A DNA stretch of 64,000 nucleotides from Streptomyces sp. WAC08241 (GTDB lineage Bacteria > Actinomycetota > Actinomycetes > Streptomycetales > Streptomycetaceae). Shown here in pieces: positions 53,738-63,559 of the stretch. A program made the translations under genes and the position numbers. The notes under the pieces were generated by a model. That model saw nothing but the letters and a program-made list of their open reading frames with translations, had not been told where the DNA came from and made no database searches. The stretch lies in assembly GCA_007858575.1 (NCBI GenBank), contig CP042279.1:558001-622000 (forward strand), in the 5' to 3' direction. The stretch's first letter is position 1, and each line of letters starts with the position of its first letter.

Positions 53738-55064
53738 CCACGGCCCTCGTCCAGTTCCTCACCCCCGTCCCCGTTCTCGTTCCCGCTCCTGTCCTCGCTC
53801 CCGCCCCTGCCCGGGTCCTCGCCCACGGTGTGGGCTCCCGGCACGACCTCCCCTCTCCCCCTTCTACGCCTACGCTGGCGCCTTCACCGCGCTCCTCGTC
53901 TCCTTCCTCGCCCTCGGCCTGCTCTGGTCCTCTCCCGTTTCCGGGGCGACCTGGCCGGACGCCCGCTCCCCGCCGCCCTCCAACGGGCCGCCGACGCCCC
54001 GCCCACCCGCACCGCCCTCCGTCTCCTCGGCGCCTTCCTCGCCCTCGCCTTCCTCCTCCACCTCCTCCTCGGCCCCGACGACCCGGACCGCAACCCCGCC
54101 CCCGGCGCCCTCTACGTCCTCCTCTGGGTCGGACTCGTCCCCGCCTCCCTCCTCCTCGGCCCCGTCTGGCGCCTGCTCAACCCCCTGCGCGCCCTCCACG
54201 CCTCCACCCGCCGCGGAACCCCCGCCCGCTGCCCGCCACCCTCGGCATCCGCCTCGCCGCCGCGGGTCTCTCCTCTTCACCTGGCTCGAACTCGTCGCCC
54301 CCGACAACACCTCCCGCGCCACCCTCCTGATCGCCCTCACCCTCCATGTCGGCGTCCACCTGCTGGGCGCCGCCCGCTACGGCGACCGCTGGTTCGCCCA
54401 CGCCGACCCCTTCGAGGTGTACTCCTCCCTCCTCGCCCGGCTCTCCCCGCTCGGCCGCCGCGCCGACGGCCGGCTGGTCCTACGCTCCCCCTTCAACGGT
54501 CTCGATTCCACGCCCCGTGTCCCCGGCCTCGTCGCCACCGTCTGCGTCCTCCTCGGCTCCACCGCCTACGACGGTCTCTCCGACAACCCCCGATGGATCA
54601 CCACCCTCCAGACCTCACCCCTCGGCCCCGTCCCCACCGCCACCCTCGGCCTCCTCACCGCCGTGCTCCTCGCCGCCGCCTGCTACGGCCTCTGCGCCGG
54701 CGCCCTGCGTCTGGCGGACCGCGAACTCACCACCCCCTCACCTCCTTCGCCCACTCCCTGCCGCCCATCGCCCTCGGCTATCTCACTGCCCACTACTTCT
54801 CACTCCTAGTCACCGAATTTCCACGTACGGTAATCATGGCAGGGGGCACTGACAACGCCCCTCGCCCGCCCCACCCCTGAGTCCCGGCGGTCTCGCGACC
54901 CTCCAGGTCGCCGCCGTCGTCACCGGTCACGTCCTCGGCGTCGTCGCCGCCCACGACCGGTCCGTGCGCTCTTCCCGCCGGCCCGGGCCGTGGCGGGCCA
55001 ACTCCCCCTGTTCGTGCTGATGATCGCGTACACCCTCGGAGGCATCGGCCTCCTCGTCGCCTGA
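53734..55064 (+). CDS. Polytopic membrane protein in beta-helix operon (frameshifted)
   Basis: About 440 residues with eight or nine hydrophobic helices, e.g. FTALLVSFLALGLLW, LLGAFLALAFLLHLLLGPDD, ALYVLLWVGLVPASLLLGPV and LIALTLHVGVHLLGAARYG. Then SDNPRWITTLQTSPLGPV and IALGYLTAHYFSLLVTEFPR. The repaired end is FVLMIAYTLGGIGLLVA. Breaks near 53857, 53935, 54232, 54278, 54742, 54878 and 54970. No family recognised with certainty. Translationally coupled to the cupredoxin-like lipoprotein, suggesting a membrane complex. Confidence 0.65.
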
Positions 55065-55100
55065 GGCCCCGGCTTCGCCCGCCCCCGCCGGAGCGGCATC

Positions 55101-55845
55101 ATGGACTCCGTGCCCCAGACCCGCCCCCAGACCGCTCCGGCGCTCCGCCGCGCTCCCGTGCAGCAGCGCAGCGCCGAGCGGCTCGCCCGGATCCTCGACG
55201 CCTGCGCCGTCCTCCTCGACGAGACCGGGTACGAGCGGCTGAGCACCCGGGCCGTCGCCGCCCGCGCCGGCGTTCCCATCGGATCCGTCTACCGCTTCTT
55301 CGGCAACAAGCGGGCGATGGTCGCGGCCCTCGCCCTCCGCAACCTCGACCGGTACGCCGAGCGGGTCTCCGAGCGGCTCGCCGCGACGCCGCCCCTCGAC
55401 GCGTACGGGGCCATCGACGGCGTCCTCGACGAGTTCATCGCGATGAAGCGGACCGTTCCGGGCTTCGCCCTCGTCGACTTCGGCGTGCCCGCCGCCGCGC
55501 CCGGGGAGGTCTCCGGCAGCACCTCCGGCGAGGCTTCCGGCACCGGGGAGACACCGGCGACGGTGACGCCGACAGCGACAGCGGCAGCGAGGGTGGTGGC
55601 GAGGGGGCTCGCACCCCGAGTCCGAGGATCCCAATCGGCTCGTCGCCGAGCGGATCTGCGGCCTCCTCGCCGCCCATCTGGGCCGCCCCGCCGACGAGGA
55701 GCTCCACCGCAAGGTGCTCGTCGGAGTCGAGACAGCCGACGCCCTCGTCCGGCTCGCCTTCCGCACGGACTCCGCCGGGGATCCGGCGCTCGTCCACGAG
55801 ACCCGGCTCCTCCTCTACGCGTACCTGGCGCCCTCCCTCTCGTAG
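55101..55845 (+). CDS. TetR-family regulator (frameshifted)
   Basis: TetR repressor of about 245 residues. DNA-binding part: [40 protein letters not shown] then [18 protein letters not shown]. Between residues 135 and 175 is a Gly/Ser/Thr low-complexity insert that contains the frame breaks (55555-55625). The repaired C-terminal part reads [20 protein letters not shown] and [12 protein letters not shown]. It lies 66 bases before the monooxygenase gene on the same strand and probably regulates it. Confidence 0.75.
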
Positions 55846-55911
55846 CGGCGGCAACCGCCCGTCCCGCCCGCCCCGTCCGTCCCGGCCCCTCGTCCTCCGG
55901 AGTCGTCACCC

Positions 55912-57557
55912 ATGTCCGCTTCCTCGGCTCCGCCCGTCGCCGAACACCTCGACGTCCTGGTCGTCGGCGCCGGGATCTCCGGCATCGGGGCCGGTCGCCA
56001 TCTGAAGACCGCACTGCCGTCGAAGACCTTCGCGATCCTGGAGGCCCGGGCAGGCCTCCGGCGGGACCTGGGACCTGTTCCGCTATCCGGGGATCCGGTC
56101 CGACTCGGACCTGCACACCTTCGGTTACGAGTTCAAGCCGTGGCGGGACGAGCAGTCCATCGCCGACGCGCCCCGGATCCTGTCGTACCTGCGCGAGACC
56201 GTGGCCGAGAACGGCCTCGACGACCACATCCGGCACCACCACAGGTGCTCTCCGCGTCCTGGTCGAGCGACCGGGCGCGGTGGACGGTGCGCGTCGAACG
56301 CGCCGACACCGGAGAGCGGACGACGCTGACGTGCTCCTGGCTATTCTGCGCGAGCGGCTACTACCGCTACGACCAGGGGTTCACGCCGCACTTCGAGGGC
56401 CGGGAGCGCTTCCGCGGCACGATCGTGCACCCGCAGCACTGGCCCGAGGACCTCGATCACGCCGGCAAGCGGGTGGTGGTGATCGGCAGCGGCGCCACCG
56501 CGGTCACGCTGCTGCCCGCGATGGCCGGGACCGCCGCGCACGTGACGATGCTCCAGCGGACTCCGTCGTACATCATGCCGGTGTCGAAGAACGACGTGAT
56601 CGCCAACGCCCTGAAGAAGTGCCTCGGGCAGGAGCGGGGCCACGCGCTGGCCCGGCGCAAGAACATCGCCCAGCAGCGCTTCGTCTGGTCCTTCTGCCGG
56701 CGGTACCCGAAGGCCGCGCGCCGGTTCATCCGCTGGGTCAACGCCCGACAGCTTCCCGAGGGGTATCCGGTCGACGAGCACTTCAACCCGCCGTACGACC
56801 CCTGGGACCAGCGTCTGTGCGCCGCGCCCGACGGGGACCTGTTCAAGGCCGTCCGCGCCGGAAAGGCCTCGGTCGTCACCGACCGGATCGCCACCTTCAC
56901 CGAGGACGGGGTAAGGCTCGAGTCCGGCCGCGAACTCGGGGCCGACGTCGTCGTCACCGCGACCGGTCTGAACGTGCAGGCGTTCGGCGGGATCCGGATC
57001 ACCGTCGACGGCGAGGAGGTCCGCCCTCCGACACCGTCGCCTACAAGGGCATGATGCTCTCCGGGGTGCCCAACCTCGCCTTCTCGATCGGCTACACCAA
57101 CAGCTCCTGGACGCTGAAGGTCGGGCTGCTGTGCGAGCACTTCTGCCGGCTCCTCGCCCACATGGACGCCTCCGGCCACGACATCTGCCGGCCGGAGCCG
57201 GCCGATCCGGCGATGCCGACCCGGCCCTTCCTCGACTTCGGCGCCGGTTACATCCGGCGCGCGGTCGACCGACTGCCCCGGCAGGGCGACCGGATGCCGT
57301 GGCTGACCTCGATGGACTACCACTCGGACGTCAGACTGCTCCGCGCCGACAGCGTCGTCGACCCGGAACTGCACTTCACCCGGGCCGGTGCCGGGGCTGG
57401 CACTGGTGCGGGGCCGAAGGTGAGCCCGACACCGGGGCTGAAGGTGAGCCCGGTGCCGGGGGCTGAAGACGAGCCCGAAGCCGGGGCTGGAGGTGAGCCC
57501 GAGGCCGGGACCCAGGCCGTCCGTGCCGCGACGACCACCTCCCGGCACACGATGTGA
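55912..57557 (+). CDS. Baeyer-Villiger-type flavin monooxygenase (frameshifted)
   Basis: FAD- and NADPH-dependent class B monooxygenase. First dinucleotide fold: [17 protein letters not shown]; then repaired [20 protein letters not shown]. The Baeyer-Villiger fingerprint FxGxxxHxxxWP reads [12 protein letters not shown]. The second fold is [35 protein letters not shown] and [18 protein letters not shown] are typical of the steroid/ketone group. Breaks near 56052, 56245 and 57028. The last about 60 residues are a repeat tail (24-bp DNA repeats) not found in the core family. It oxidises a ketone or aldehyde; substrate unknown. Confidence 0.85.
57408..57504. repeat. Four tandem 24-25 bp coding repeats in the monooxygenase tail
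   Basis: Copies at 57408-57431, 57432-57455, 57456-57480 and 57481-57504 share CCGGGGCTGAAGGTGAGCCC with variation. The third copy has one extra base, so the reading frame after it differs. Confidence 0.85.
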
Positions 57558-57635
57558 GGGGTACGGGCGCGCCCCTCCCCAGCCTCCCTACCGGTCGGTA
57601 TGCTCGGCGCCACCCGACGCACCCAGGGAGACGCC

Positions 57636-59830
57636 ATGTCCACCGCCCTGCGCATCTGCCCCTCTGCGAAGCGACCTGCGGACTCACCCTGACGCTCGAA
57701 GGGACCCGGGTCACCGGCGCGCGCGGCGACCGCGACGACGTCTTCAGCAAGGGGTTCGTCTGCCCCAAGGGCGCCGCGTTCCCCGAGGTCGACGCCGACC
57801 CGGACCGGCTCCGCCGCCCCTGGTCCGCAAGGACGGTGAACTCCGCGAGGTCGACTGGGCCGAGGCCTTCGACACGATCGCCGCCCGAATCCGTCCGATC
57901 GTCGAGGAGTACGGGCCGGACGCGGTGGGTATCGTCCTGGGCAACCCCAATGTGCACACGATCGCCGGAGCCCTCTACCCGCCCCTGCTCGTCGGCGCAC
58001 TGCGCACCAGGAACCTCTTCACGGCGTCCACGCTCGACCAGATGCCCAAGCACGTCTCCAGCGGCCTGCTCTTCGGGGACCCCTCGCCGTCCCCGTGCCG
58101 GACCTGGACCGCACCGACCACCTGCTGATGCTCGGCGCCAATCCGCTGGACTCCAACGGCAGCCTGTGCACCGCCCCCGACTTCCCCGGCCGGCTCAAGG
58201 CGCTCCGCCGGCGCGGCGGCACCCTCACCGTCGTCGACCCCCGGCGCACCCGCACCGCGCGCCTCGCCGACCGGCACGTCGCGATCCGCCCCGGCGCCGA
58301 CGCCCTGCTCCTCGCCGCCCTCGTCCACACCCTCTTCGCGGAGGACCTCACCGACTCGGACCGCTCGCCGCCCACGTCGAGGGCGTCGAGGGGGTACGGG
58401 ACGCGGTACGGGAGTTCAGCCCCGAAGCGGTCGCCGCCGCCTGCGACGTGGACGCCGCCACCATCCGCGCCCTCGCCCGGGAGCTCGCCGCCGCGCCCAC
58501 CGCCGCCGTCTACGGGCGGATGGGCAGCTCCACCGTGGCGTACGGCACCCTCGCCAACTGGCTGGTCGACGTCCTCAACGTCCTCACCGGCAACCTCGAC
58601 CGGCCCGGCGGCGCGCTCTTCCCGCTCTCCGCCACCGCGCCCGCCCCGCGCCCCGCCGGGCTCCGGCAGGGGCTTCGCCCTCGGCCGCCGGCACAGCCGG
58701 GTCTCGCACCACCCCGAGGTGAAGGGGGAGTTGCCGCTGGTCGCGCTCGCCGAGGAGATCGAGACCCCGGGGAGGGGCGTATCCGCGCCCTCGTCACCAT
58801 CGCCGCCAACCCCGTCCTGTCCGCCCCCGACGGAGACCGCCTCGACGCGGCCCTCGGCTCCCTCGACCTCATGGTCGCCGTCGATCCGTACCTCAACGAG
58901 ACCACCCGTCACGCCGACGTCCTGCTGCCCCCGCCCCCGCCCTCCCGGAGCGCCCACTTCGACTTCGCCTTCAACGGGTTCGCCGTCCGCGACCAGGTCC
59001 GCCACACCCCGGCGGCCGTCCCCTCGAAGCGGACCGGATGGACGAGTGCGAGATCCACGCCCGGCTGGTCCTCGCCGTCTCGGGCCTCCACGGCGCGCCG
59101 CCCTCCGCCGTGGACGACCTCGCCATCCGCACGACCCTCGCCAAAGCCGTGACGCAGGAGCACTCGCCGGCGTACGGCGCCGACCCCGAGGAGTTCGCGG
59201 CCCGGCTCACCGGGGACAGCGGGGCCGAGCGGCGGCTCGACCTGATGCTGCGGCTCGGCCCGTACGGACTCACCCTCGACGAGCTGAAGGCGCACCCGCA
59301 CGGCATCGACCTCGGACCGCTGAAGCCCCGGCTGCCCCGGCTCCTCAAGACCCGCAGCGGACGGATCGAGCTCCTTCCCGCGCCCCTCGCCGCCGACCTG
59401 CCCCGGCTGCGCGCCGCGCTCGACGCCGTACCCGACCCGGACGCCCTCCGGCTCGTCGGGCGCAGGCACCTGCGCTCGAACAACAGTTGGCTGCACAACA
59501 CCCCCGTGCTCGGCGGCGGCTCGAACCGCTGCACCCTCCAGGTGCACCCCCGGGACGCGGACCGGTTGCGGCTGACCGACGGCGGGCTCGCCCGGGTCAA
59601 GGGGAGGGCGGTGAGCTGGAGGTGCCGGTCGAGGTCACCGACGGGGTGCGCCCGGGCGTGGTGAGCCTCCCGCACGGCTGGGGCCACGACCGGGCGGGCA
59701 CCCGGCTCGCCGTGGCGTCCGCCCGCCCCGGCGTCAACGTCAACCAGTTGCTCGACGGGACACGGATCGACCCCTCTCCGGCACCGCCGTGCTCAACGGC
59801 TTCCCCGTCGAGGTGTCGCCGCTGCCGTGA
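57636..59830 (+). CDS. Molybdopterin oxidoreductase with [4Fe-4S] site (frameshifted)
   Basis: Bis-MGD oxidoreductase of about 730 residues, formate dehydrogenase/assimilatory nitrate reductase-like. The cluster motif is CPLCEATCG with the fourth Cys in FSKGFVCPKG. Then DAVGIVLGNPNVHTIAGALY, DHLLMLGANPLDSNGSLCTA, VYGRMGSSTVAYGTLANWLV, LNVLTGNLDRPGGALFP and the C-terminal pterin-binding LRSNNSWLHNTPVLGGGSNR. Breaks near 57658, 57826, 58087, 58367, 58667, 58780, 59027, 59607 and 59782. ATG 57636 with AGGGAG upstream. No Tat signal, so cytoplasmic. Substrate unknown. Confidence 0.85.
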
Positions 59831-59912
59831 ACCGGACGCCGTCCTGCCGTGAACCGGACGCCGTCCTGCCGCGACCCGGAGCGGCGCCCTGCCGTGATCC
59901 TGAGTGGCACCC
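59823..59912. repeat. Four tandem 22-23 bp repeats over the oxidoreductase stop codon
   Basis: TGCCGTGAACCGGACGCCGT followed by CC is repeated exactly at 59823-59844 and 59845-59866. Two diverged copies follow (59867-59889, 59890-59912) and a partial fifth. The stop TGA (59828-59830) lies inside the first copy. Confidence 0.9.
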
Positions 59913-59938
59913 TGCCGCGCCTTCGCCTCGTACCCCTT

Positions 59939-59979
59939 TGTTGACCTGGGGTTTTGCTCGTATTGCTCACGCGTCAACA
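59939..59979. promoter_or_regulatory. Inverted repeat upstream of the citrate transporter
   Basis: TGTTGAC (59939-59945) and GTCAACA (59973-59979) are perfect inverted arms 27 bases apart, in the only A/T-rich part of this gap. TTGACC within the left arm could be a -35. A further GTTAAC follows at 59983-59988. Candidate regulator site for the transporter. Confidence 0.4.
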
Positions 59980-60062
59980 CCTTGTTAACGGCGGAAGGGG
60001 CACCTACCGTCATCCGGACCGCCGCTCGGCGGCAGTTCAAGGGTGAACGTGAGGTGTCCTCC

Positions 60063-61465
60063 ATGCTGACCGTCTCGGCTTCGCCATGATCGCGACCTTC
60101 CTGGTCCTGATCATGACGAAGAAGATGTCGCCGATCGCGGCGCTCGTGCTGATCCCCGCGCTCTTCTGCGTCGCGGTCGGGCAGGGCGCCCGGCTCGGTG
60201 ACTACGTCATCGACGGCGTCGGCAACCTGGCGCCTACGGCCGCGATGCTGATGTTCGCGATCGTCTACTTCGGCGTCATGATCGACGTCGGTCTCTTCGA
60301 CCCGATCGTCCGGGGCATCCTGCGCTTCTGCAAGGCCGACCCCGTGCGGATCGTCGTGGGCACCGCGGTGCTCGCCGCGATCGTCTCCCTGGACGGCGAC
60401 GGCTCCACCACCTTCATGATCACCGTCTCGGCGATGTATCCGCTCTACAAGCGGCTCGGGATGAGCCTGGTCGTCATGACGGGCGTCGCCGCCACCGCCA
60501 ACGGCGTCATGAACACCCTGCCCTGGGGCGGCCCCACCGCCCGCGCCGCGACCGCCCTGAAACTGGACGCCGCCGACATCTTCGTGCCGATGATCCCCGC
60601 GCTCGGCGTGGGCCTGCTCTTCGTCTTCTCCCTCGCGTACGTCCTCGGCCGCCGCGAGCGCAAGCGCGTCGGTTACCTCACGCTCGACGAGGCCCTGGTG
60701 CCGGAGACCGACACGGTGCTGGTCGCGGCCGGGGCGGGAACGGGAAGGCGGCCGGTCGCGGGGGCGCCGCCGACCAGGCCGGGACCGGTGCCGGTGCCGG
60801 TGCGCAGGAGGGGAGGGCGACGGGTTCCAGGGCTCGACCCGGAGCGTGCCACGCTCCGGCCCCGGCTGTACTGGTTCAACGCCGGTCTGACGGTCGCGCT
60901 GCTCACCGCGATGATCCTCGAACTGCTGCCGATCCCGGTGCTGTTCCTCCTCGGCGCCGCCCTCGCGCTCACCGTCAACTACCCGGACATGGCCGAGCAG
61001 AAGGCCCGCATCGCCGCCCACGCCGAGAACGTCCTCAACGTCTCCGGCATGGTCTTCGCCGCCGCCGTCTTCACCGGCGTCCTCACCGGCACGGGCATGG
61101 TCAAGCACATGGCGGACTGGCTCGTCGGCGCGATCCCCGAGGGCATGGGGCCGCACATGGGCCTGGTCACCGGGGTGCTGAGCCTCCCGCTCACCTACTT
61201 CATGTCGAACGACGGCTTCTACTTCGGCGTGCTGCCGGTCCTCGCGGAGGCGGGCGCCGCCCACGGCGTGTCGTCCCTGGAGATCGCCCGGGCGTCGATC
61301 GTCGGCCAGGCCCTGCACATGTCGAGTCCGCTGGTGCCGGCGGTGTACGTGCTCGTGGGCATGGCGAAGGTGGAGTTCGGCGACCACACCAGGTTCACGG
61401 TGAAGTGGGCCGCGCTGACCTCGCTGGTCGTCCTGGCGGCGGCGGTCCTCTTCGGGATCGTCTGA
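60063..61465 (+). CDS. CitMHS-family citrate-metal symporter (one frameshift)
   Basis: Secondary transporter importing citrate complexed with a divalent metal. About 467 residues, 11-12 helices. Marks: VLIMTKKMSPIAALVLIPAL, FGVMIDVGLFDPIVRGILRF, SLDGDGSTTFMITVSAMYPL, NTLPWGGPTARAATALK and TYFMSNDGFYFGVLPVL. A Pro/Arg-rich cytoplasmic loop (about 60730-60840) is less conserved. One C lost near 60075 (GT|CTCGG). Could share control with the carboxylate transporter tctCBA. Confidence 0.88.
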
Positions 61466-61641
61466 CGGGATCGTTCGACGGAGTCGGGTCCTGCGGACTA
61501 CGGCCGGGCCCGGCGGTCTCTGAGCCGGACGGGCGACTCGGAGATCGACACGAGCATGTCGCTACCCTCCGCATTCATGTGATGACTGATAGTCGGATTA
61601 TCGGTTGAAACACCCGACATGTCCTTCCTGGAGGAACCCGC

Positions 61642-62360
61642 ATGCCTGCTCGTGCTCTCCGCCCCTCGCCGCCACCCTCGCGGCCACGGCCGCCTTCGGC
61701 GGCCTCGCCCTCGCCGGCGCCCCGTCCGCGGTCGCCGCCCCCGGCGACAACGGCGACATCAAGGTCCACAAGGTCGGCACCCCTACGGCGACCTGAACGA
61801 CGAGGCGAGGGTCTGCAAGTTCTACCTCGCGGCCTTCAACTTCGACATCCTCGACGAGGTGACCTGGGAGATCACCCCGCAGCCGCCCCGTCCGGAGGTC
61901 CCCAGCCTCAACGGCCGCGTCGCGCTGAACACCGGCATGGGCCACAGCAGCACGCTGTCGCTGCCCGAGGGCAGTACCGGGTCACCTGGACCTTCCCGGG
62001 CGCCGCCGCCACCGGCAGGCAGAAGGTCTTCACGGTCGACTGCCACGGCAACGGGCAGGGCGGACGGCCGGGCAACGGGCCGAACAACAACGCCGGCCAC
62101 AACAACTCCGGCGCCAACGACAACTGGTCCGGCAACAACAACGGCGGCAACAACACCGCCAACAACAACTGGTCCGGCAGCGGCCAGGGTCGTCGCCGCA
62201 GGGCGCGGTGGGCGCGGGCGGCGGCGGCAGCGTGGAGCTCGCCGCGGCCGAGGACTCCTCCGCGTTCGGCGTCGGGGCGGCCGTCGCCGCCGGTCTCGCC
62301 GGCACGGCCGGACTGGTCATGATCCGCCGCTCGCGCCGCCGCAACGATGGCGCCGCGTAG
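61642..62360 (+). CDS. Asn/Gly-rich surface protein upstream of sortase (frameshifted)
   Basis: Exported protein of about 235 residues. Signal peptide (repaired) with AATLAATAAFGGLALAGAPS and AVAAPGDNG. A compact domain follows: GDIKVHKVGTPYGDLNDEAR, CKFYLAAFNFDILDEVTWEI, then HSSTLSLPEGQYRVTWTFPG with a second Cys in FTVDCHGNG, probably a beta-sandwich. Next is an Asn/Gly-rich stretch (NNNAGHNNSGANDNW, NNNGGNNTANNNW). The end is a membrane helix with Arg tail (AAVAAGLAGTAGLVMIRRSR). No LPXTG or LAXTG is visible. Breaks near 61660, 61783, 61975 and 62188. ATG has GGAGGA upstream. Confidence 0.7.
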
Positions 62361-63148
62361 GTCCCGCATCACGCGCAGGCGGCGGCGTCTGTTCCGGCTC
62401 GCCAGGACCGTGACGGTGGTCGTGGTCCTGGTGGTCGGGGCTTCTGGTGGGCGGGTGGCGAGGAGCCCGCCGCCCCGTCCCTCGCCTCGCCCCGGCGGCC
62501 GGAGCCCCGGCCGCCCTGGACCACAAGGCGAAGCCCGAGGCCCCGCCGGAGCGCACGCCTCCCTCGGAGAGCGCCCCTCTCCGAAGGGCGGGCCCTCCCG
62601 AAGGCCGCCCCCTCGAAGGCCGCGCCCGCGCCGAAGGCCGCACCCCGGGCGAAGGACACGTCCCCGCAGGCCCCCGCGTCGCTTCCCCGCTCGCGTCCCA
62701 CCACCGTCGCCGTCCCGGCCATCACCATCGAGGCGCCCGTGACCGACCTCGGCCTCGACGCCGAGGGACGGCTCGCCGCCCCGCCGGTCGACAACCCCAG
62801 GATCGTCGGCTGGTACGCCAAGGGCCCACGCCGGGCGAGCGCGGGACCGCCGTCGTCGTCGGTCACCGCGACACCCGCACCGGACCCGCGGTCTTCCTCA
62901 ACCTCGGCGTGCTCAACCCGGGCAACACCGTCCGGGTCGCCCGCGCCGACGGCAAGGTCGCCGTCTTCACGGTCGACCGCGTCAAGACGTACGCCAAGGA
63001 CGACTTCCCCGACAAGGAGGTGTACGGCGCCACCGGGCGGCCCGAACTGCGGCTGCTCACCTGCGGCGGAGCCTTCGACCGCAAGACGGGGTACGACGCC
63101 AACATCGTCGTCTTCGCCCACCTCACCGACATCGCCCAGAAGATCTGA
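62347..63148 (+). CDS. Class F sortase (frameshifted)
   Basis: Membrane-anchored transpeptidase, about 265 residues. Basic N-terminus SRITRRRRRLFRLARTVTVV and signal-anchor helix, then an Ala/Pro/Lys linker (62450-62690). The catalytic domain has AITIEAPVTDLGLDAEGRL, DNPRIVGWYAKGP, catalytic His in GTAVVVGHRDTRTG, Cys in ELRLLTCGGAFD, and the C-terminal Asn/Arg region YDANIVVFAHL. Breaks near 62445 and 62833. The ATG lies 13 bases before the end of the surface-protein gene, so the two are coupled. Confidence 0.85.
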
Positions 63149-63182
63149 CGCCCCGGATCCCAGGCGCTCCGTCGGCCCCTCC

Positions 63183-63232
63183 CGCCGCGCCCGGCGGGCC
63201 GCGCCACCGGCGCGCGCCCGCCGGGCGCGGCG
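63183..63232 (+). terminator. Sortase operon terminator
   Basis: Perfect 17-base arms CGCCGCGCCCGGCGGGC (63183-63199) and its complement (63216-63232) with a 16-base loop, 35 bases after the sortase stop. Confidence 0.9.
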
Positions 63233-63341
63233 GCACGTCCGAACGGCCCCTCGTCGGGCGGCAAGGCGGAACGGCCCGGTTCCGGCCCTCCCCGTCTGTC
63301 CGGTCCCGCCATGGACGGCACCGGGCCCGGAGCGGCACGAT

Positions 63342-63464
63342 CGACTCCGTACCGAAACCCGGGACCGACTCCGTACCGGAACCCGGGACCGACCCCGTAA
63401 CCGGAACCCGGGACCGACCCCGTAACCGGAACCCCGGACCGGCTCCGTAACCGGAACCCCGGAC
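63342..63464. repeat. Five tandem 24-25 bp intergenic repeats
   Basis: Units at 63342-63365, 63366-63389, 63390-63414, 63415-63439 and 63440-63464, of the form CGACYCCGTAACCGGAACCC followed by GGGAC. The first two lack one A. No coding frame is supported in 63233-63559. Confidence 0.9.
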
Positions 63465-63500
63465 TGAGACCCGGGCACGCCCCGCCACCCTGGCGCCGGA

Positions 63501-63519
63501 AAACTAACGGCGCTAGTTT
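63501..63519. promoter_or_regulatory. Palindromic operator-like site before the aldehyde dehydrogenase
   Basis: AAACTA (63501-63506) and TAGTTT (63514-63519) are perfect inverted arms 7 bases apart in otherwise G+C-rich sequence, 41 bases upstream of the ATG. Probably a repressor site over the promoter. Confidence 0.5.
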
Positions 63520-63559
63520 GGGTGGGCGACGAACCCGTCGGTAACGTGAGGAGACAGGG

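Noticed and set aside
57636..59830. Respiratory nitrate reductase or exported formate dehydrogenase
   Set aside because: There is no Tat signal, no Fe-S or cytochrome subunit gene beside it, and the length and motifs fit the general cytoplasmic molybdopterin family.
63342..63464. CRISPR-like array
   Set aside because: The 24-25 bp units are directly adjacent with no spacers, and no cas genes are present.
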